Notes under the pieces: model-generated | The model's input: the letters and a program-made list of their open reading frames with translations, nothing else | Database searches by the model: none | What the model was told of the DNA's origin: nothing | Origin: Planctomycetota bacterium | GTDB taxonomy: Bacteria > Planctomycetota > Phycisphaerae > Sedimentisphaerales > Anaerohalosphaeraceae | DNA length: 64,000 bases | NCBI GenBank assembly: GCA_029552545.1 | Contig: JAKPDO010000003.1 | Coordinates: 1 to 64,000, forward strand | Direction of reading: 5' to 3' | Translations under genes and position numbers: made by a program | In this document: in pieces, positions 52,045-60,607 of the stretch | Position numbering within the stretch: the stretch's first letter is position 1 | How the letters are laid out: each line of letters begins with the position of its first letter

Positions 52045-53066
52045 TGATGGAGGGTTTTCGTGTCGAATTTGAACGACGTTTTTTCCTGTGCGGCCAGCAG
52101 GTCCCAGAAGGCAAACCGTTCCTTGTATTCAATAACACGGGAGCCTTGAATTGCGGCCAATTGTTCGGTGACGGCCACGGCATCCTGCAGATAACCGATT
52201 TGATCGATCAGCCGTTTCTGGAGGGCTTCCGGAGCAGGATAAATGCTGCCGTCGGCCAGACGCCTTACCTCTTCGGGAGTTAAGACGTCCCGCCGGCCTT
52301 CACAAACAACTTCGAGAAACCGCTCAAAGGCGGGCTGAATCAGTTTTTCCTTCAGGTAGGCGGTTTGTTCTTCCGTCGTTCGATGGAAAAGACTGGGCCA
52401 GTCTTTCTTTTCGCCGCTTTTGACAACTACCGGATTGATCCCGAGTTTCTGCTCAAGCAGGTCCTGAATCACCAGATGGCTCAGAATCACACCGATGGAG
52501 CCGGTGATGACGGTCGGTTCAGCAACAATCTTGTCGCAGGCCACTGCGGAGTAATACCCGCCGGAGGCCGCCACAGACTGCATAAAAGCAACGGCGGGTT
52601 TGCCTGTCTGTTCCCGAAAGCGTTTGATTTCATTGTAAATCTGGTCGCTGGAGGAGACGTATCCGCCCGGGCTGACGATGCGGACAATGACACCCCGAAT
52701 GGAGGGGTCGTTGGCGGCCTGTTCGAGCTGTTTGCGTACCAGTTCACTGGCGGTCTCGTCAATAATATCTTTGAGATTAATGACAGCCAGAGTTTGGTGC
52801 CGCGGACCGTCAATAAGAACGGATTCTTCAAACGGCTGCTCGAGGCCGCTGAAAGCAGTGCTGGAGACGAGGGCGGCCATTCCCCCTAAAGCCAGTAAAA
52901 GGAGCAGGTTGGTCAGGATAGAGAGAACCAGCACCACTCCCCAGAAAATTTTCCAGCCGAGCCCCTTTTTGCGAGGGGGAGGCGTAGGGGGAGACTGCAG
53001 GGGAATCGCTGTCGGAATCGAGGCCGGCGCCGATGGTTCTGCCGGTTTATAATTATCAAAATCCAT
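51999..53066 (-). CDS. sppA: signal peptide peptidase SppA, S49 family
   Basis: A 355-residue membrane-bound serine protease that degrades signal peptides. A Pro-rich cytoplasmic start (1-35) is followed by a membrane helix (about 36-72, GWKIFWGVVLVLSILTNLLLLLALGG). The S49 core is IKDIIDETASELVRKQL, VRIVSPGGYVSSSDQIYNEI, FMQSVAASGGYYSAVACDKIVAEPTVITGSIGVIL (nucleophile Ser in VAASGGYY), and the general-base Lys in VVKSGEKKDWPSLFH. It is the short single-domain form of the family. The LpxL-like gene diverges from it across 129 bp. Confidence 0.93.
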   Translation of the reverse strand: MDFDNYKPAEPSAPASIPTAIPLQSPPTPPPRKKGLGWKIFWGVVLVLSILTNLLLLLALGGMAALVSSTAFSGLEQPFEESVLIDGPRHQTLAVINLKDIIDETASELVRKQLEQAANDPSIRGVIVRIVSPGGYVSSSDQIYNEIKRFREQTGKPAVAFMQSVAASGGYYSAVACDKIVAEPTVITGSIGVILSHLVIQDLLEQKLGINPVVVKSGEKKDWPSLFHRTTEEQTAYLKEKLIQPAFERFLEVVCEGRRDVLTPEEVRRLADGSIYPAPEALQKRLIDQIGYLQDAVAVTEQLAAIQGSRVIEYKERFAFWDLLAAQEKTSFKFDTKTLHQWTTPQLMYLWDGRQ

Positions 53067-53140
53067 ACCAAATCCTTCCGAAACTGTTTTTTTATTAGAG
53101 AATTGTAAGAATCCAATAAGAGGGAGTCAAGGAACTATTC

Positions 53141-53168
53141 TTGACAATTCCGGTCCTGTAGAAATAAT
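53141..53168 (+). promoter_or_regulatory. sigma-70 promoter of the LpxL-like gene
   Basis: TTGACA (53141-53146) and AATAAT (53163-53168) lie 16 bp apart. The -35 is perfect and the -10 has five of six matches. The start codon follows within about 30-40 bp. Confidence 0.55.
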
Positions 53169-53195
53169 AGAATTTTTATTATTTTTGAGTCGGGA

Positions 53196-54179
53196 TTGGG
53201 AAAAGCTGTGCTTTTACGCAAGGAAAAGAAGAAAAAAGAACGAAATCCATTTTTGGATTGGTTGGGATATGCGATCCTGCGGATTGTCTTTTTTGTTCTA
53301 GGTTTCTTACCAATTGAGTGGAATCTGCGGCTGGCGTGTTTTTTAGGGCGTTTGCTCTGGAGACACTATCACCGCGGGCGGATGAGGGCCCTGGAGAATC
53401 TTCGGGCGGCCTATCCGGAAAAAGATTCCCGCTGGCACGAAGAGGTGGGTCGACGTTCATTTGAGCATCTGGTGATGCTGGTGATGGATGTGTTTTTTAC
53501 GCCCCGGCTGGTTGTTAAGGAACGCTGGCCGGATTATGCCCGTCTGATGAACATCGAGCGTGTAAAATGGATGATGCAGGAAAAAAAGGGCCTCCTGATG
53601 GCCACCGGCCATTACGGCAATTTTGAAATTATCGGGTATATGCTCGGGCAGTGGGGCTTTAATGTGTACAGCATCGCTCGGCCTCTGGATAATCCCTACA
53701 TCAACCGCTATCTGTACGGCATTCGTCAGCGTCATGGACAGAAGATTATTGATAAATTCGGGGCCTCCGAGCAGATGGAACAGCTGGTCAAAGAAGGAGC
53801 GACGCTGTGCTTTATTGCCGACCAGGACGCCGGCCGCAAGGGTATTTTTGTGGATTTCTTCGGACGCAAGGCCAGCTCCTACAAGAGCATTCCCCTGCTG
53901 GCGATTCACTACAATCTGCCGCTGGTGATTGGAGGCAGTCGGCGGGTGGGAAACCGGTTTTTCTTTGAGATGGAGTGCAGCCGGATTATTTGGCCGCAGG
54001 AATGGCAGGATAAAGAGGACCCGCTGGGCTGGCTGGCTCAGGAATATACGCGGGCACTGGAGGAGTTTATCCGAAAAGACCCGACGCAATACTGGTGGAT
54101 TCACCGCCGCTGGAAGACCCGTCCGAAGGAGGAACTGTCGGCGGCCGGCTGCTCGTCCGAATCAAACCAACAGGAGTAA
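53196..54179 (+). CDS. lipid A biosynthesis acyltransferase-like protein (LpxL/HtrB family)
   Basis: A 327-residue membrane-associated acyltransferase. The catalytic HX4E motif is in LMATGHYGNFEIIGYML. Other landmarks are a membrane segment near the start (FLDWLGYAILRIVFFVLGFLPI), RRSFEHLVMLVMD, SIARPLDNPYINRYL, ATLCFIADQDAGRKGIFVDFFGRKAS and PTQYWWIHRRWKTRP. It would add a secondary acyl chain to lipid A or to a related lipid, which fits a diderm cell. The start is a TTG at 53196 or a GTG at 53208 (323 aa); the GTG has GGGA at a suitable distance and may be the real one. Confidence 0.88.
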   Translation: MGKAVLLRKEKKKKERNPFLDWLGYAILRIVFFVLGFLPIEWNLRLACFLGRLLWRHYHRGRMRALENLRAAYPEKDSRWHEEVGRRSFEHLVMLVMDVFFTPRLVVKERWPDYARLMNIERVKWMMQEKKGLLMATGHYGNFEIIGYMLGQWGFNVYSIARPLDNPYINRYLYGIRQRHGQKIIDKFGASEQMEQLVKEGATLCFIADQDAGRKGIFVDFFGRKASSYKSIPLLAIHYNLPLVIGGSRRVGNRFFFEMECSRIIWPQEWQDKEDPLGWLAQEYTRALEEFIRKDPTQYWWIHRRWKTRPKEELSAAGCSSESNQQE

Positions 54180-54266
54180 GCAAATCTTCAATTGACAGTT
54201 TTTCTGCGGCGGTCTATGATTTCGAAATAGACACAAGAGGTCTTTTATTCTGTCTGGAGGCTGACT

Positions 54267-55658
54267 ATGGCACAAGGCGAAAAAAGCTGGGAAAAGCGGC
54301 TGGCGGGCGGACCGGATGAACTGGCTGTGGATTTTGTTGAGTCGCTGTCGTTTGACAGGCGGTTGTATAAGCACGATATCGCCGGTTCAATTGCACATGC
54401 CGAAATGCTGGCCGCGCGGGGTCTGATAACCCGGGCCGAGCTGGCGGACATCAAAAAGGGGCTTCTGGAGATTGCCGAGGAGATTGCTTCCGGCCGGTTT
54501 GTGTTTGACAAGCGGCAGGAGGATATCCATATGGCGGTGGAGGCGGCGCTGATTGCCAAAATCGGCGATGCGGGCAAGAAGCTGCACACCGGACGGAGCC
54601 GCAATGACCAGGTGGCAACAGACCTGCGGCTGTGGATGCGGGATGAGATTGAGATTCTGCAGGCGTACCTGACGGACCTGCAGCGGGCGCTGGTCAAGCA
54701 GGCCGAGCAGTATGCGGAGGAAATTATGCCCGCCTATACGCACCTGCAGCGGGCTCAGCCGGTGACGATTGGGGCCTATCTGCTCAGTTTTGTGGAGATG
54801 CTGGCCAGAGACTGGAGCCGTCTGAAAGACTGTCGTACACGTCTGAATGTCTGTCCGCTGGGCAGCGGGGCCGTGGCGGGCTCTACTCTGCCGCTGGACC
54901 GGGAAATGACTGCCAAGTCGCTCGGTTTTGCCGACATTACTTATAACAGCATCGATTCCGTTTCCGACCGGGATTTTTGTGCGGAGTTTATCTTCTGCTG
55001 CTCCCTGATTGCCGCCCACCTGTCTCGACTGGCGGAGGACTGGATTCTGTTTGCGACAACCGAGTTCGGCTTTATTCGAATCGCGGATGCCTATTGCACC
55101 TCGTCGAGTATGATGCCGCAAAAACGCAATCCGGATATGCTGGAGCTGATTCGGGGCAAGACCGGTTCAGTCTATGGGGCCCTTGTGGGGATGCTGACGA
55201 TTCTGAAGGCCCAGCCGTCCGCCTACAATCGGGACCTGCAGGAGGACAAGCTGCATGTATTTCGGGCGGCCGATGTAACAGAGGCCTGTGTGCAGATGGC
55301 GCGGGCGATTGTTGAGCATACGGTTTTTCAGACAAAACAGATTGCCGATGGATTGGACCATGGGTTTCTGGATGCAACGGCGATGGCCGAGTATCTGGTC
55401 GGCAAAGGGGTGCCGTTCCGTGAAGCGCACGGAATTGTCGGGACCCTCGTGGCCCAGTGCGAAAAAGAGGGCAAGGTTAAACTGTCGCAGCTGGCTTTAG
55501 AGCAGATGCAGGCCGTCTGCCGGGTAATTGACAGGGATGTATATGATGTTTTGGACCCCGCCGGCGTGTGCAGAAACTACAAGACGCTTGGTGCCGGCGG
55601 TCCGGACAATATCCGGGCACAGGTGAAGTATTGGAAGGAGAAATTGAAAGAACAATAA
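54267..55658 (+). CDS. argH: argininosuccinate lyase
   Basis: A 463-residue enzyme that splits argininosuccinate into arginine and fumarate in the last step of arginine synthesis. The superfamily signature TSSSMMPQKRNPD is intact near residue 283. Also seen are KRQEDIHMAVEAALIAKIGDAGKKLHTGRSRNDQVATDLRLWMRD, YTHLQRAQPVTIGAYLLSFVEMLARD and SGAVAGSTLPLDRE. TGGAGG lies 8 nt before the ATG. It is the only arginine gene in the window. The four-helix-bundle insertion follows 12 bp after its stop. Confidence 0.97.
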   Translation: MAQGEKSWEKRLAGGPDELAVDFVESLSFDRRLYKHDIAGSIAHAEMLAARGLITRAELADIKKGLLEIAEEIASGRFVFDKRQEDIHMAVEAALIAKIGDAGKKLHTGRSRNDQVATDLRLWMRDEIEILQAYLTDLQRALVKQAEQYAEEIMPAYTHLQRAQPVTIGAYLLSFVEMLARDWSRLKDCRTRLNVCPLGSGAVAGSTLPLDREMTAKSLGFADITYNSIDSVSDRDFCAEFIFCCSLIAAHLSRLAEDWILFATTEFGFIRIADAYCTSSSMMPQKRNPDMLELIRGKTGSVYGALVGMLTILKAQPSAYNRDLQEDKLHVFRAADVTEACVQMARAIVEHTVFQTKQIADGLDHGFLDATAMAEYLVGKGVPFREAHGIVGTLVAQCEKEGKVKLSQLALEQMQAVCRVIDRDVYDVLDPAGVCRNYKTLGAGGPDNIRAQVKYWKEKLKEQ

Positions 55659-55670
55659 AAGACAGGAATG

Positions 55671-56109
55671 CAAGAATACAGGAATACCGGTTATCAGGAA
55701 GAAAAGGAGCGTATTTTTATGGGGATTCCAACAAAAACTTTTGAGGAATTACTGGTTTGGCAAAAAGCCCATAAACTTGTTCTGTCTATTTATAGCAGTA
55801 CAATGAGGTTTCCAAAAGAGGAATTGTATGGTCTTGTTTCCCAAATCAGACGTTCCTCCATTTCTGTGGCGGCCAATATTGCAGAAGGATATAGAAAACG
55901 AACTCGAGTGGATAAACAGCGTTTTCTCACAATAGCACATGGTTCTTTGGAGGAAACAAGATATTATTTAATCTTGTCAAGAGATCTTGGCTATTGTGAT
56001 ATATCAAAGATGATGAGTCTCTTGGAAGAGATCAGCAAACTGCTTACCTTATATTACAGGAAAATAGCGACTGTATGATTACATGATTCCTTGTATTCCT
56101 GTATTCTTG
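55671..56109. mobile_element. candidate mobile unit: four-helix-bundle gene between 17-bp inverted repeats
   Basis: CAAGAATACAGGAATAC at 55671-55687 returns as its exact reverse complement at 56093-56109. Both repeats belong to short arrays of GAATAC-type units. Between them lies only the S23-type four-helix-bundle gene. The unit fits exactly between argH and the start of thiL, leaving both intact. No transposase is present. Confidence 0.5.
55719..56078 (+). CDS. four-helix-bundle protein (23S rRNA intervening-sequence / S23 type)
   Basis: A 119-residue all-helical protein. FEELLVWQKAHKLVLSIY, FPKEELYGLVSQIRRSSISVAANIAEGYRKRT, LTIAHGSLEETRYYLILSRDLGY and LLEEISKLLTLYYRKI match the four-helix-bundle family first known from intervening sequences of 23S rRNA genes. 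Relatives include the accessory protein of diversity-generating retroelements. The function is not known. Here it sits outside an rRNA gene, between exact inverted repeats. AAGGAG before 55719 supports this start. Its base composition is visibly richer in A+T than argH and thiL, a sign of separate origin. Confidence 0.93.
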   Translation: MGIPTKTFEELLVWQKAHKLVLSIYSSTMRFPKEELYGLVSQIRRSSISVAANIAEGYRKRTRVDKQRFLTIAHGSLEETRYYLILSRDLGYCDISKMMSLLEEISKLLTLYYRKIATV

Positions 56110-56117
56110 TACTCGCT

Positions 56118-57032
56118 GTGTCTAAAGAAGACGAAATTACATCCTGGTTTGCCCGACAGTCTCGGCTGGACCCGAAGCGGTTTCCGATAGGGATTGGGGA
56201 TGATATGGCCGAAATTCAGCTGGCCGAAGGAGTGTCGGTTCTGATTACCACCGATACGCTGATGGACGGGGTGCATTTTGACCTGTCCTCCTGCACACTC
56301 GAGCAGGCGGGCTATAAGGCGATGGCGGCCTCACTGAGCGATTGTGCGGCGATGGCGACGGTGCCCCTGTGTGCCGTGGCGGCGGTGTCGCTGCCGACGG
56401 ATTTCGGCATCGAACATCTCAAGCAGCTGCATGCCGGACGCGTGCGGGCGGGGGAGCCCTTTGACTGCGAAGTGGTAGGAGGGGATATTACGAAATGGCG
56501 GCATCCGGAGGGCAAGCTCGTTCTTTGTTATACGATGCTCAGCCGGCCCAGCGGGCATCATCCGCCGGTGCGGCGAAGCGGAGCCCAGGTCGGAGACCTG
56601 ATTTGCGTAACCGGCACGCTGGGCGGGTCTATTCTGGGCAAGCATCTGGAGTTTGTCCCGCGGGTGCGGGAGGCGCTGGAGATGACGCGGCTGGCCCGGA
56701 TTCATTCGATGATGGATATTACGGACGGCCTGAGTACGGACCTGAACCGAATCTGTACGCAAAGCGGCGTCGGGGCCCTGCTGGAGGCAGAGGCCGTTCC
56801 CATTTCGGAGGCGGCCAGACGAATGCCCGACCCGCTTGAGGCGGCGCTGAATGACGGCGAGGATTTTGAGCTGCTCTTTACGCTGCGGGAGGACCAGTGG
56901 GAAAAATTGAAGGGCTTTTCAATGGTTCCGCTGACCGTCATCGGGCGGATTACAGACAGCCGCCGGATGCAGATTCGGATGCCGGACGGGCGGGTGGAGC
57001 CACTGGTGCCGCGGGGGTATGACCATTTATGA
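56118..57032 (+). CDS. thiL: thiamine-monophosphate kinase
   Basis: A 304-residue AIR-synthase-fold enzyme that phosphorylates thiamine phosphate to thiamine diphosphate. Typical features are the N-terminal SKEDEITSWFARQS, GIGDDMAEIQLAEGVSVLITTDTLMDGVHFD, YKAMAASLSDCAAMATVP, CEVVGGDITKW, VTGTLGGSILGKHL, MMDITDGLSTDLNRICTQS and ALNDGEDFELLFTL. The GTG at 56118 gives a normal N-terminus; it begins right after the right inverted repeat of the insertion. tsaE overlaps its stop as ATGA. Confidence 0.95.
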   Translation: MSKEDEITSWFARQSRLDPKRFPIGIGDDMAEIQLAEGVSVLITTDTLMDGVHFDLSSCTLEQAGYKAMAASLSDCAAMATVPLCAVAAVSLPTDFGIEHLKQLHAGRVRAGEPFDCEVVGGDITKWRHPEGKLVLCYTMLSRPSGHHPPVRRSGAQVGDLICVTGTLGGSILGKHLEFVPRVREALEMTRLARIHSMMDITDGLSTDLNRICTQSGVGALLEAEAVPISEAARRMPDPLEAALNDGEDFELLFTLREDQWEKLKGFSMVPLTVIGRITDSRRMQIRMPDGRVEPLVPRGYDHL

Positions 57033-57571
57033 CGGAGGCAAACGTTTTTGAAACGATTACGCATTCGCCCGAAGAGACGATGGAACTGGGCCGGCGGTTC
57101 GGGGCGGCGCTGAAAGGGGGCGAAGTGGCCGCCTTGATTGGGACGCTCGGGACGGGCAAGACGCATTTTATCAAGGGGGTTGCAGCCGGACTGGGGGCGG
57201 CGGGGCTGGGAGCCGTGAACAGTCCGACGTTTGTCCTGATGAATGAGTATTGCGCCCGGGACGGACGGCTGACGGTGTATCATATCGATGCCTACCGGCT
57301 CAAATCGATCGAGGAATTTGAGAATCTGGGCGTTTCGGATTATCTGGGGCCGGATGCGGTTCTTTTAATCGAGTGGGCGGATAAGGTGCTGGCGGCCCTG
57401 GAGGGGCTGGACTATATCCGAATTGATTTTTCGCATGAGGGGCCGACAGAGCGGAAGATTATCATAAAAGGACCAGCATCTTTTTTGGCTTGCCTTCAGG
57501 CGGAAAGCAAGTCGGCTGGATTCCCGCCTTCCTCCTTCGCCAAGGCTTCGGAGGACAAGCCGCGGGAATGA
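57029..57571 (+). CDS. tsaE: tRNA t6A biosynthesis ATPase TsaE, with repeat-derived C-terminus
   Basis: A 180-residue P-loop protein needed for threonylcarbamoyl-adenosine in tRNA. Walker A is GTLGTGKT (38-45), followed by NSPTFVLMNEY and IDAYRLKSIEEFENLGVSDYLGPDAVLLIEWADKV. The usual family length is about 150-160. The last 18 or so residues (GFPPSSFAKASEDKPRE) are encoded by the palindromic repeat at 57516-57572, which supplies the stop codon too. The conserved domain is complete before it. The start overlaps thiL by 4 bp; miaB converges from the other side 7 bp after the stop. Confidence 0.94.
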   Translation: MTEANVFETITHSPEETMELGRRFGAALKGGEVAALIGTLGTGKTHFIKGVAAGLGAAGLGAVNSPTFVLMNEYCARDGRLTVYHIDAYRLKSIEEFENLGVSDYLGPDAVLLIEWADKVLAALEGLDYIRIDFSHEGPTERKIIIKGPASFLACLQAESKSAGFPPSSFAKASEDKPRE

Positions 57572-57572
57572 C
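57516..57572. repeat. dispersed palindromic repeat, copy 2, inside the end of tsaE
   Basis: Same element as 5233-5289: TTCCCGCC..GCGGGAA arms and an inner TTCGCC/GGCTTCG part. It is read through by tsaE and encodes the peptide SSFAKASEDKPRE. Peptides of this FAKASEDK form appear at the ends of many unrelated bacterial proteins, as expected for a spreading palindrome. Confidence 0.75.
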
Positions 57573-57578
57573 CGGTGA

Positions 57579-58982
57579 TTATCTGGGTGATATTTCTCCA
57601 AAAAGGGTCAGGGCGGAGGTCTTGCTGATGCGGACCTGAACAAACCGTCCGGCCAGCTCGGCAGGGCCGTTGAAGACAACAATGTAGTCGTGAGCGGTTC
57701 GGCCGATCAGCTGGGGCTGGTCGACGGACTCGGCCTTGTTCAGATGGGGCTTTTTGCTGGGGCCTTCCACAAGCACTTCGAGGGTTTTTCCGAGGAAGCG
57801 CCGGTTGTCTTCTTCCGCGATTTTGTTGACCAGTTCAAGCAGACGAATGTTTCGCTGCTGTTTGACTTCCGCGGGTACATTGTCCTCAAGCCGCTTATCC
57901 GCATAGGTGCCCGGGCGCGGGGAATATTTAAAGATAAAGCAGTTTTTGTAGCGGACTTTTTGGATCAGGTCTGCCGTGGCCTCAAAATCCTCTTCTGTTT
58001 CGCCCGGAAAGCCGACGATAAAGTCGCCGGTGACAGCCAGGTCTGGAACAATCGACCGGGCTTTTTCAATCAGGTCCAGGTACTGGCGGGCCGTGTAGCC
58101 GCGGTTCATCGCCTTCAGAATCGTGTCTGAGCCGCTCTGAGCGGGCATGTGCAGGTAGGGGCAAACCTTGGGCAGACGGGCCATCGCCTCAAAAACAGAG
58201 TCCTCCATTTTGGCCGGATGACTGGTAATGAAATGAATCCACCGGATCGAGTCAATTTGACTGACCATTTCCAGCAGGTCGGCCAACGTATACGTGCGGC
58301 CGTTTTCGGTATAGCGGTAGGAGTTAATCGTCTGCCCCAGCAGGGTGATTTGCTGAATGCCCCGCTCGGCCAGTTTTTGGGCCTGCTGCAGAATGACCTT
58401 GGGCGGCCGAGACACTTCGGGCCCGCGGACGTAAGGGACGATGCAGAAGGTGCAGAAATTGTTGCATCCGCGCATGGCTCGGATAAAGGCCTGCGATTTC
58501 AGATGATTTTCGTCCGAATCATAGGCAACCTCAAACTCGTCCAGCTTCTCGCTCACAGTATGGACATCCGGGCTGTCGGCGGGTCGGCGAATTGTTTCGG
58601 TAACGGCAAGGATTTTTCGCCGTTCCTCAATCGCCTGCTGAAGGAGAGCGGGGACTTCGTGGAGCTGTTCAGGCCCCGCAGCCAAGTCCACAGCCGGATG
58701 TTCGAGCAGCTGAGGCCCGAGCCGCTGGGCCATGCAGCCGATGACCGCCACAAGCAGACGCGGGCGGCTTTTTTTCAAATGCTGCAGATGGCCCAGATGC
58801 GAGAAGACCCGCTGTTCGGCGTGCTCACGGACGGAGCAGGTGTTGATGACAACGACGTCGGCCTCGGCGGGCGAATCGGTCATTTCCCATCCGTTTTCGG
58901 TCAGGGCGGCGGCCAGAAGCGACGAGTCCAGTTTGTTCATCTGGCAGCCGAAACTCTTCAGATGTATTTTTTTGCTGTTCAT
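57579..58982 (-). CDS. miaB: tRNA-2-methylthio-N6-dimethylallyladenosine synthase
   Basis: A 467-residue radical-SAM enzyme that adds methylthio to i6A37 in tRNA. The N-terminal UPF0004 domain has its three cluster cysteines (FGCQMNKLDS, VINTCSVREHAEQR, AVIGCMAQR). The radical-SAM motif is CNNFCTFCIVPYVRG. Then come LLGQTINSYRY, MPAQSGSDTILKAMNRGYT, FIVGFPGETEEDF and a C-terminal TRAM domain (LEVLVEGPSKK to FVQVRISKTSALTLFGE). NSY rather than MtaB-type motifs supports MiaB over its relatives. It converges on tsaE. Confidence 0.95.
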   Translation of the reverse strand: MNSKKIHLKSFGCQMNKLDSSLLAAALTENGWEMTDSPAEADVVVINTCSVREHAEQRVFSHLGHLQHLKKSRPRLLVAVIGCMAQRLGPQLLEHPAVDLAAGPEQLHEVPALLQQAIEERRKILAVTETIRRPADSPDVHTVSEKLDEFEVAYDSDENHLKSQAFIRAMRGCNNFCTFCIVPYVRGPEVSRPPKVILQQAQKLAERGIQQITLLGQTINSYRYTENGRTYTLADLLEMVSQIDSIRWIHFITSHPAKMEDSVFEAMARLPKVCPYLHMPAQSGSDTILKAMNRGYTARQYLDLIEKARSIVPDLAVTGDFIVGFPGETEEDFEATADLIQKVRYKNCFIFKYSPRPGTYADKRLEDNVPAEVKQQRNIRLLELVNKIAEEDNRRFLGKTLEVLVEGPSKKPHLNKAESVDQPQLIGRTAHDYIVVFNGPAELAGRFVQVRISKTSALTLFGEISPR

Positions 58983-59025
58983 CGGAACCGGCCAGTATAA
59001 CGCAATCGGCCGGCCGATTCCAGTG

Positions 59026-60591
59026 TCAGGACACCATTGTTTGAGGAGACGGCGGATAAAGTAAGTCGGTATCCCGGGCGGGCGGCGAAGGCAGCGGGGC
59101 CCCGCAGGCCGGACAATCCGGACGATTGAGCCCGCGTCTGCGCCCGCAAGAATGACAGCGAACCACAGGGTAGTGATTCAAAGCCAGATAGGTCAGAAAT
59201 CCGGCCAGGTTAAAGCAGAAGACAACGGCCAGCCAGACAGTTCCTTTGAACCAGCCGACCCGGCGGGGCTTGTAGTGGAGCAGGGTTAGGATCGTCAGAA
59301 CGGATGCCGCAGAGTAATACAGATAAGGATTTGTCGGTTCCATTCGTTCAGTAAACTCTTTCAAATCCTCCAGAATATAGCGTTCTGATTCCCACAGGAC
59401 TGTCAGGATTTTTCGGAACCATGCGAAGCAGGGCGGAGATGAAAAAGTGACCCATCCTTTAAACTGACTGCATTTATTCTCGTAAAGTTTCACGGATGCA
59501 GAGGGCCTGTACGGTGGTTTAATGTAATCAAATTGACTGAGATGCTCAAAGGTGCCGTCCTCACGAATTTGGTAGAGTTCGATTCTGTAATCGAGGGGCT
59601 TGTCCCGATTTTCTTGCAACCATTTCCGATACTGCTTATTATCCATTGGTGCCTTGGGGAGCCAATGAACTTCCAGGTAAAAGGATTGTCCGGAAGAATA
59701 GAAGGTTCTTCTTCCCTTTTTGAGCAATTCATCCGGAATTTGAAGCGGAATGGCCTTCCGCGGATTTTTCTGGAGCAGAATCGGCGGCTGGTCAATCAAA
59801 TCAATAAGGATGGCGGAAAGGAAAGAAGGTTTATAAGAGGCGGTTTCTTTCCAGTTTACCATGAAAAGTCGGCCGATGGGAACAGACGGATTTTCATACA
59901 GGATTTCTATGGAGCGTTTTTCAAAGTCTGCTTCGAACAATGAATGTTCGGTCCAGAGCAGGCATCGAGGATTCCAGGAAACCGCCGGAATCCACGCGTG
60001 GAAGTTCTGAATCGGTTCAAACGGACGGATTTCGCTTCTGCTCTCTGTAAACCCGCTTGCAGAAAGATACCCCAAAATGTGTTTCTGGAGGCCGTATCCT
60101 GTAAAATACCGCTTGTTGAAGTCATATCGCCAGAATTCTCTGATTTGTTTTTTCTCGTTTCTGACCGTGAAAATCAGGTCTCTGGAAAAATTCTCAGAGA
60201 CTCGCAGATAACCGGTCCAGTCCTCTTTGTACAGCACATCTGCCGGCTTGAGATACTCATGGGGCAGGTCAGAGCGGGAACCTTTCCAGAGCATCTGGCC
60301 TGCTGTGTCATACACTTCAATCATTTCCTGACGGGCGGTCCAGTCGGAATGAAGAAGATGAAGGGTGCCGTCCGGCAGAAAGACTTTGTCCGCTTCTGCA
60401 ATCCGTTGCTGAATTTGTTCGATTTCAGAAAGCTCGGGGTGCTCCCAATCAGGCGAATATTTTTTTCTAAGGACAACTTCAAGTATATTTATGCTTATTG
60501 TCTGAATAATCAGTAAGATGAGCAGCATGACAAGGAGGACAATCACAGCTTTCTGAGCAGAAGAAAACGAATGGATGATGGAGCGTATCAT
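59026..60591 (-). CDS. large membrane protein with C-terminal zinc ribbon, in ABC operon
   Basis: A 521-residue protein that I do not recognise as a named family. It has an N-terminal membrane anchor (about 13-37, KAVIVLLVMLLILLIIQTISINILEVV), a large extracytoplasmic part of about 370 residues with repeated beta-propeller-like stretches, then two membrane segments (LYYSAASVLTILTLLHY, TVWLAVVFCFNLAGFLTYLAL). The end has a zinc ribbon, CHSCGRRRGLNRPDCPACG. It follows the ABC permease gene by 16 bp and so belongs to the GntR/ABC operon. It may be an accessory subunit of that transporter. Confidence 0.75.
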   Translation of the reverse strand: MIRSIIHSFSSAQKAVIVLLVMLLILLIIQTISINILEVVLRKKYSPDWEHPELSEIEQIQQRIAEADKVFLPDGTLHLLHSDWTARQEMIEVYDTAGQMLWKGSRSDLPHEYLKPADVLYKEDWTGYLRVSENFSRDLIFTVRNEKKQIREFWRYDFNKRYFTGYGLQKHILGYLSASGFTESRSEIRPFEPIQNFHAWIPAVSWNPRCLLWTEHSLFEADFEKRSIEILYENPSVPIGRLFMVNWKETASYKPSFLSAILIDLIDQPPILLQKNPRKAIPLQIPDELLKKGRRTFYSSGQSFYLEVHWLPKAPMDNKQYRKWLQENRDKPLDYRIELYQIREDGTFEHLSQFDYIKPPYRPSASVKLYENKCSQFKGWVTFSSPPCFAWFRKILTVLWESERYILEDLKEFTERMEPTNPYLYYSAASVLTILTLLHYKPRRVGWFKGTVWLAVVFCFNLAGFLTYLALNHYPVVRCHSCGRRRGLNRPDCPACGAPLPSPPARDTDLLYPPSPQTMVS

Positions 60592-60607
60592 AACTATCTC
60601 CTCCGGA

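Noticed and set aside
55719-56078. 23S rRNA intervening sequence
   Set aside because: The gene family fits, but there is no rRNA sequence on either side; the neighbours are argH and thiL.
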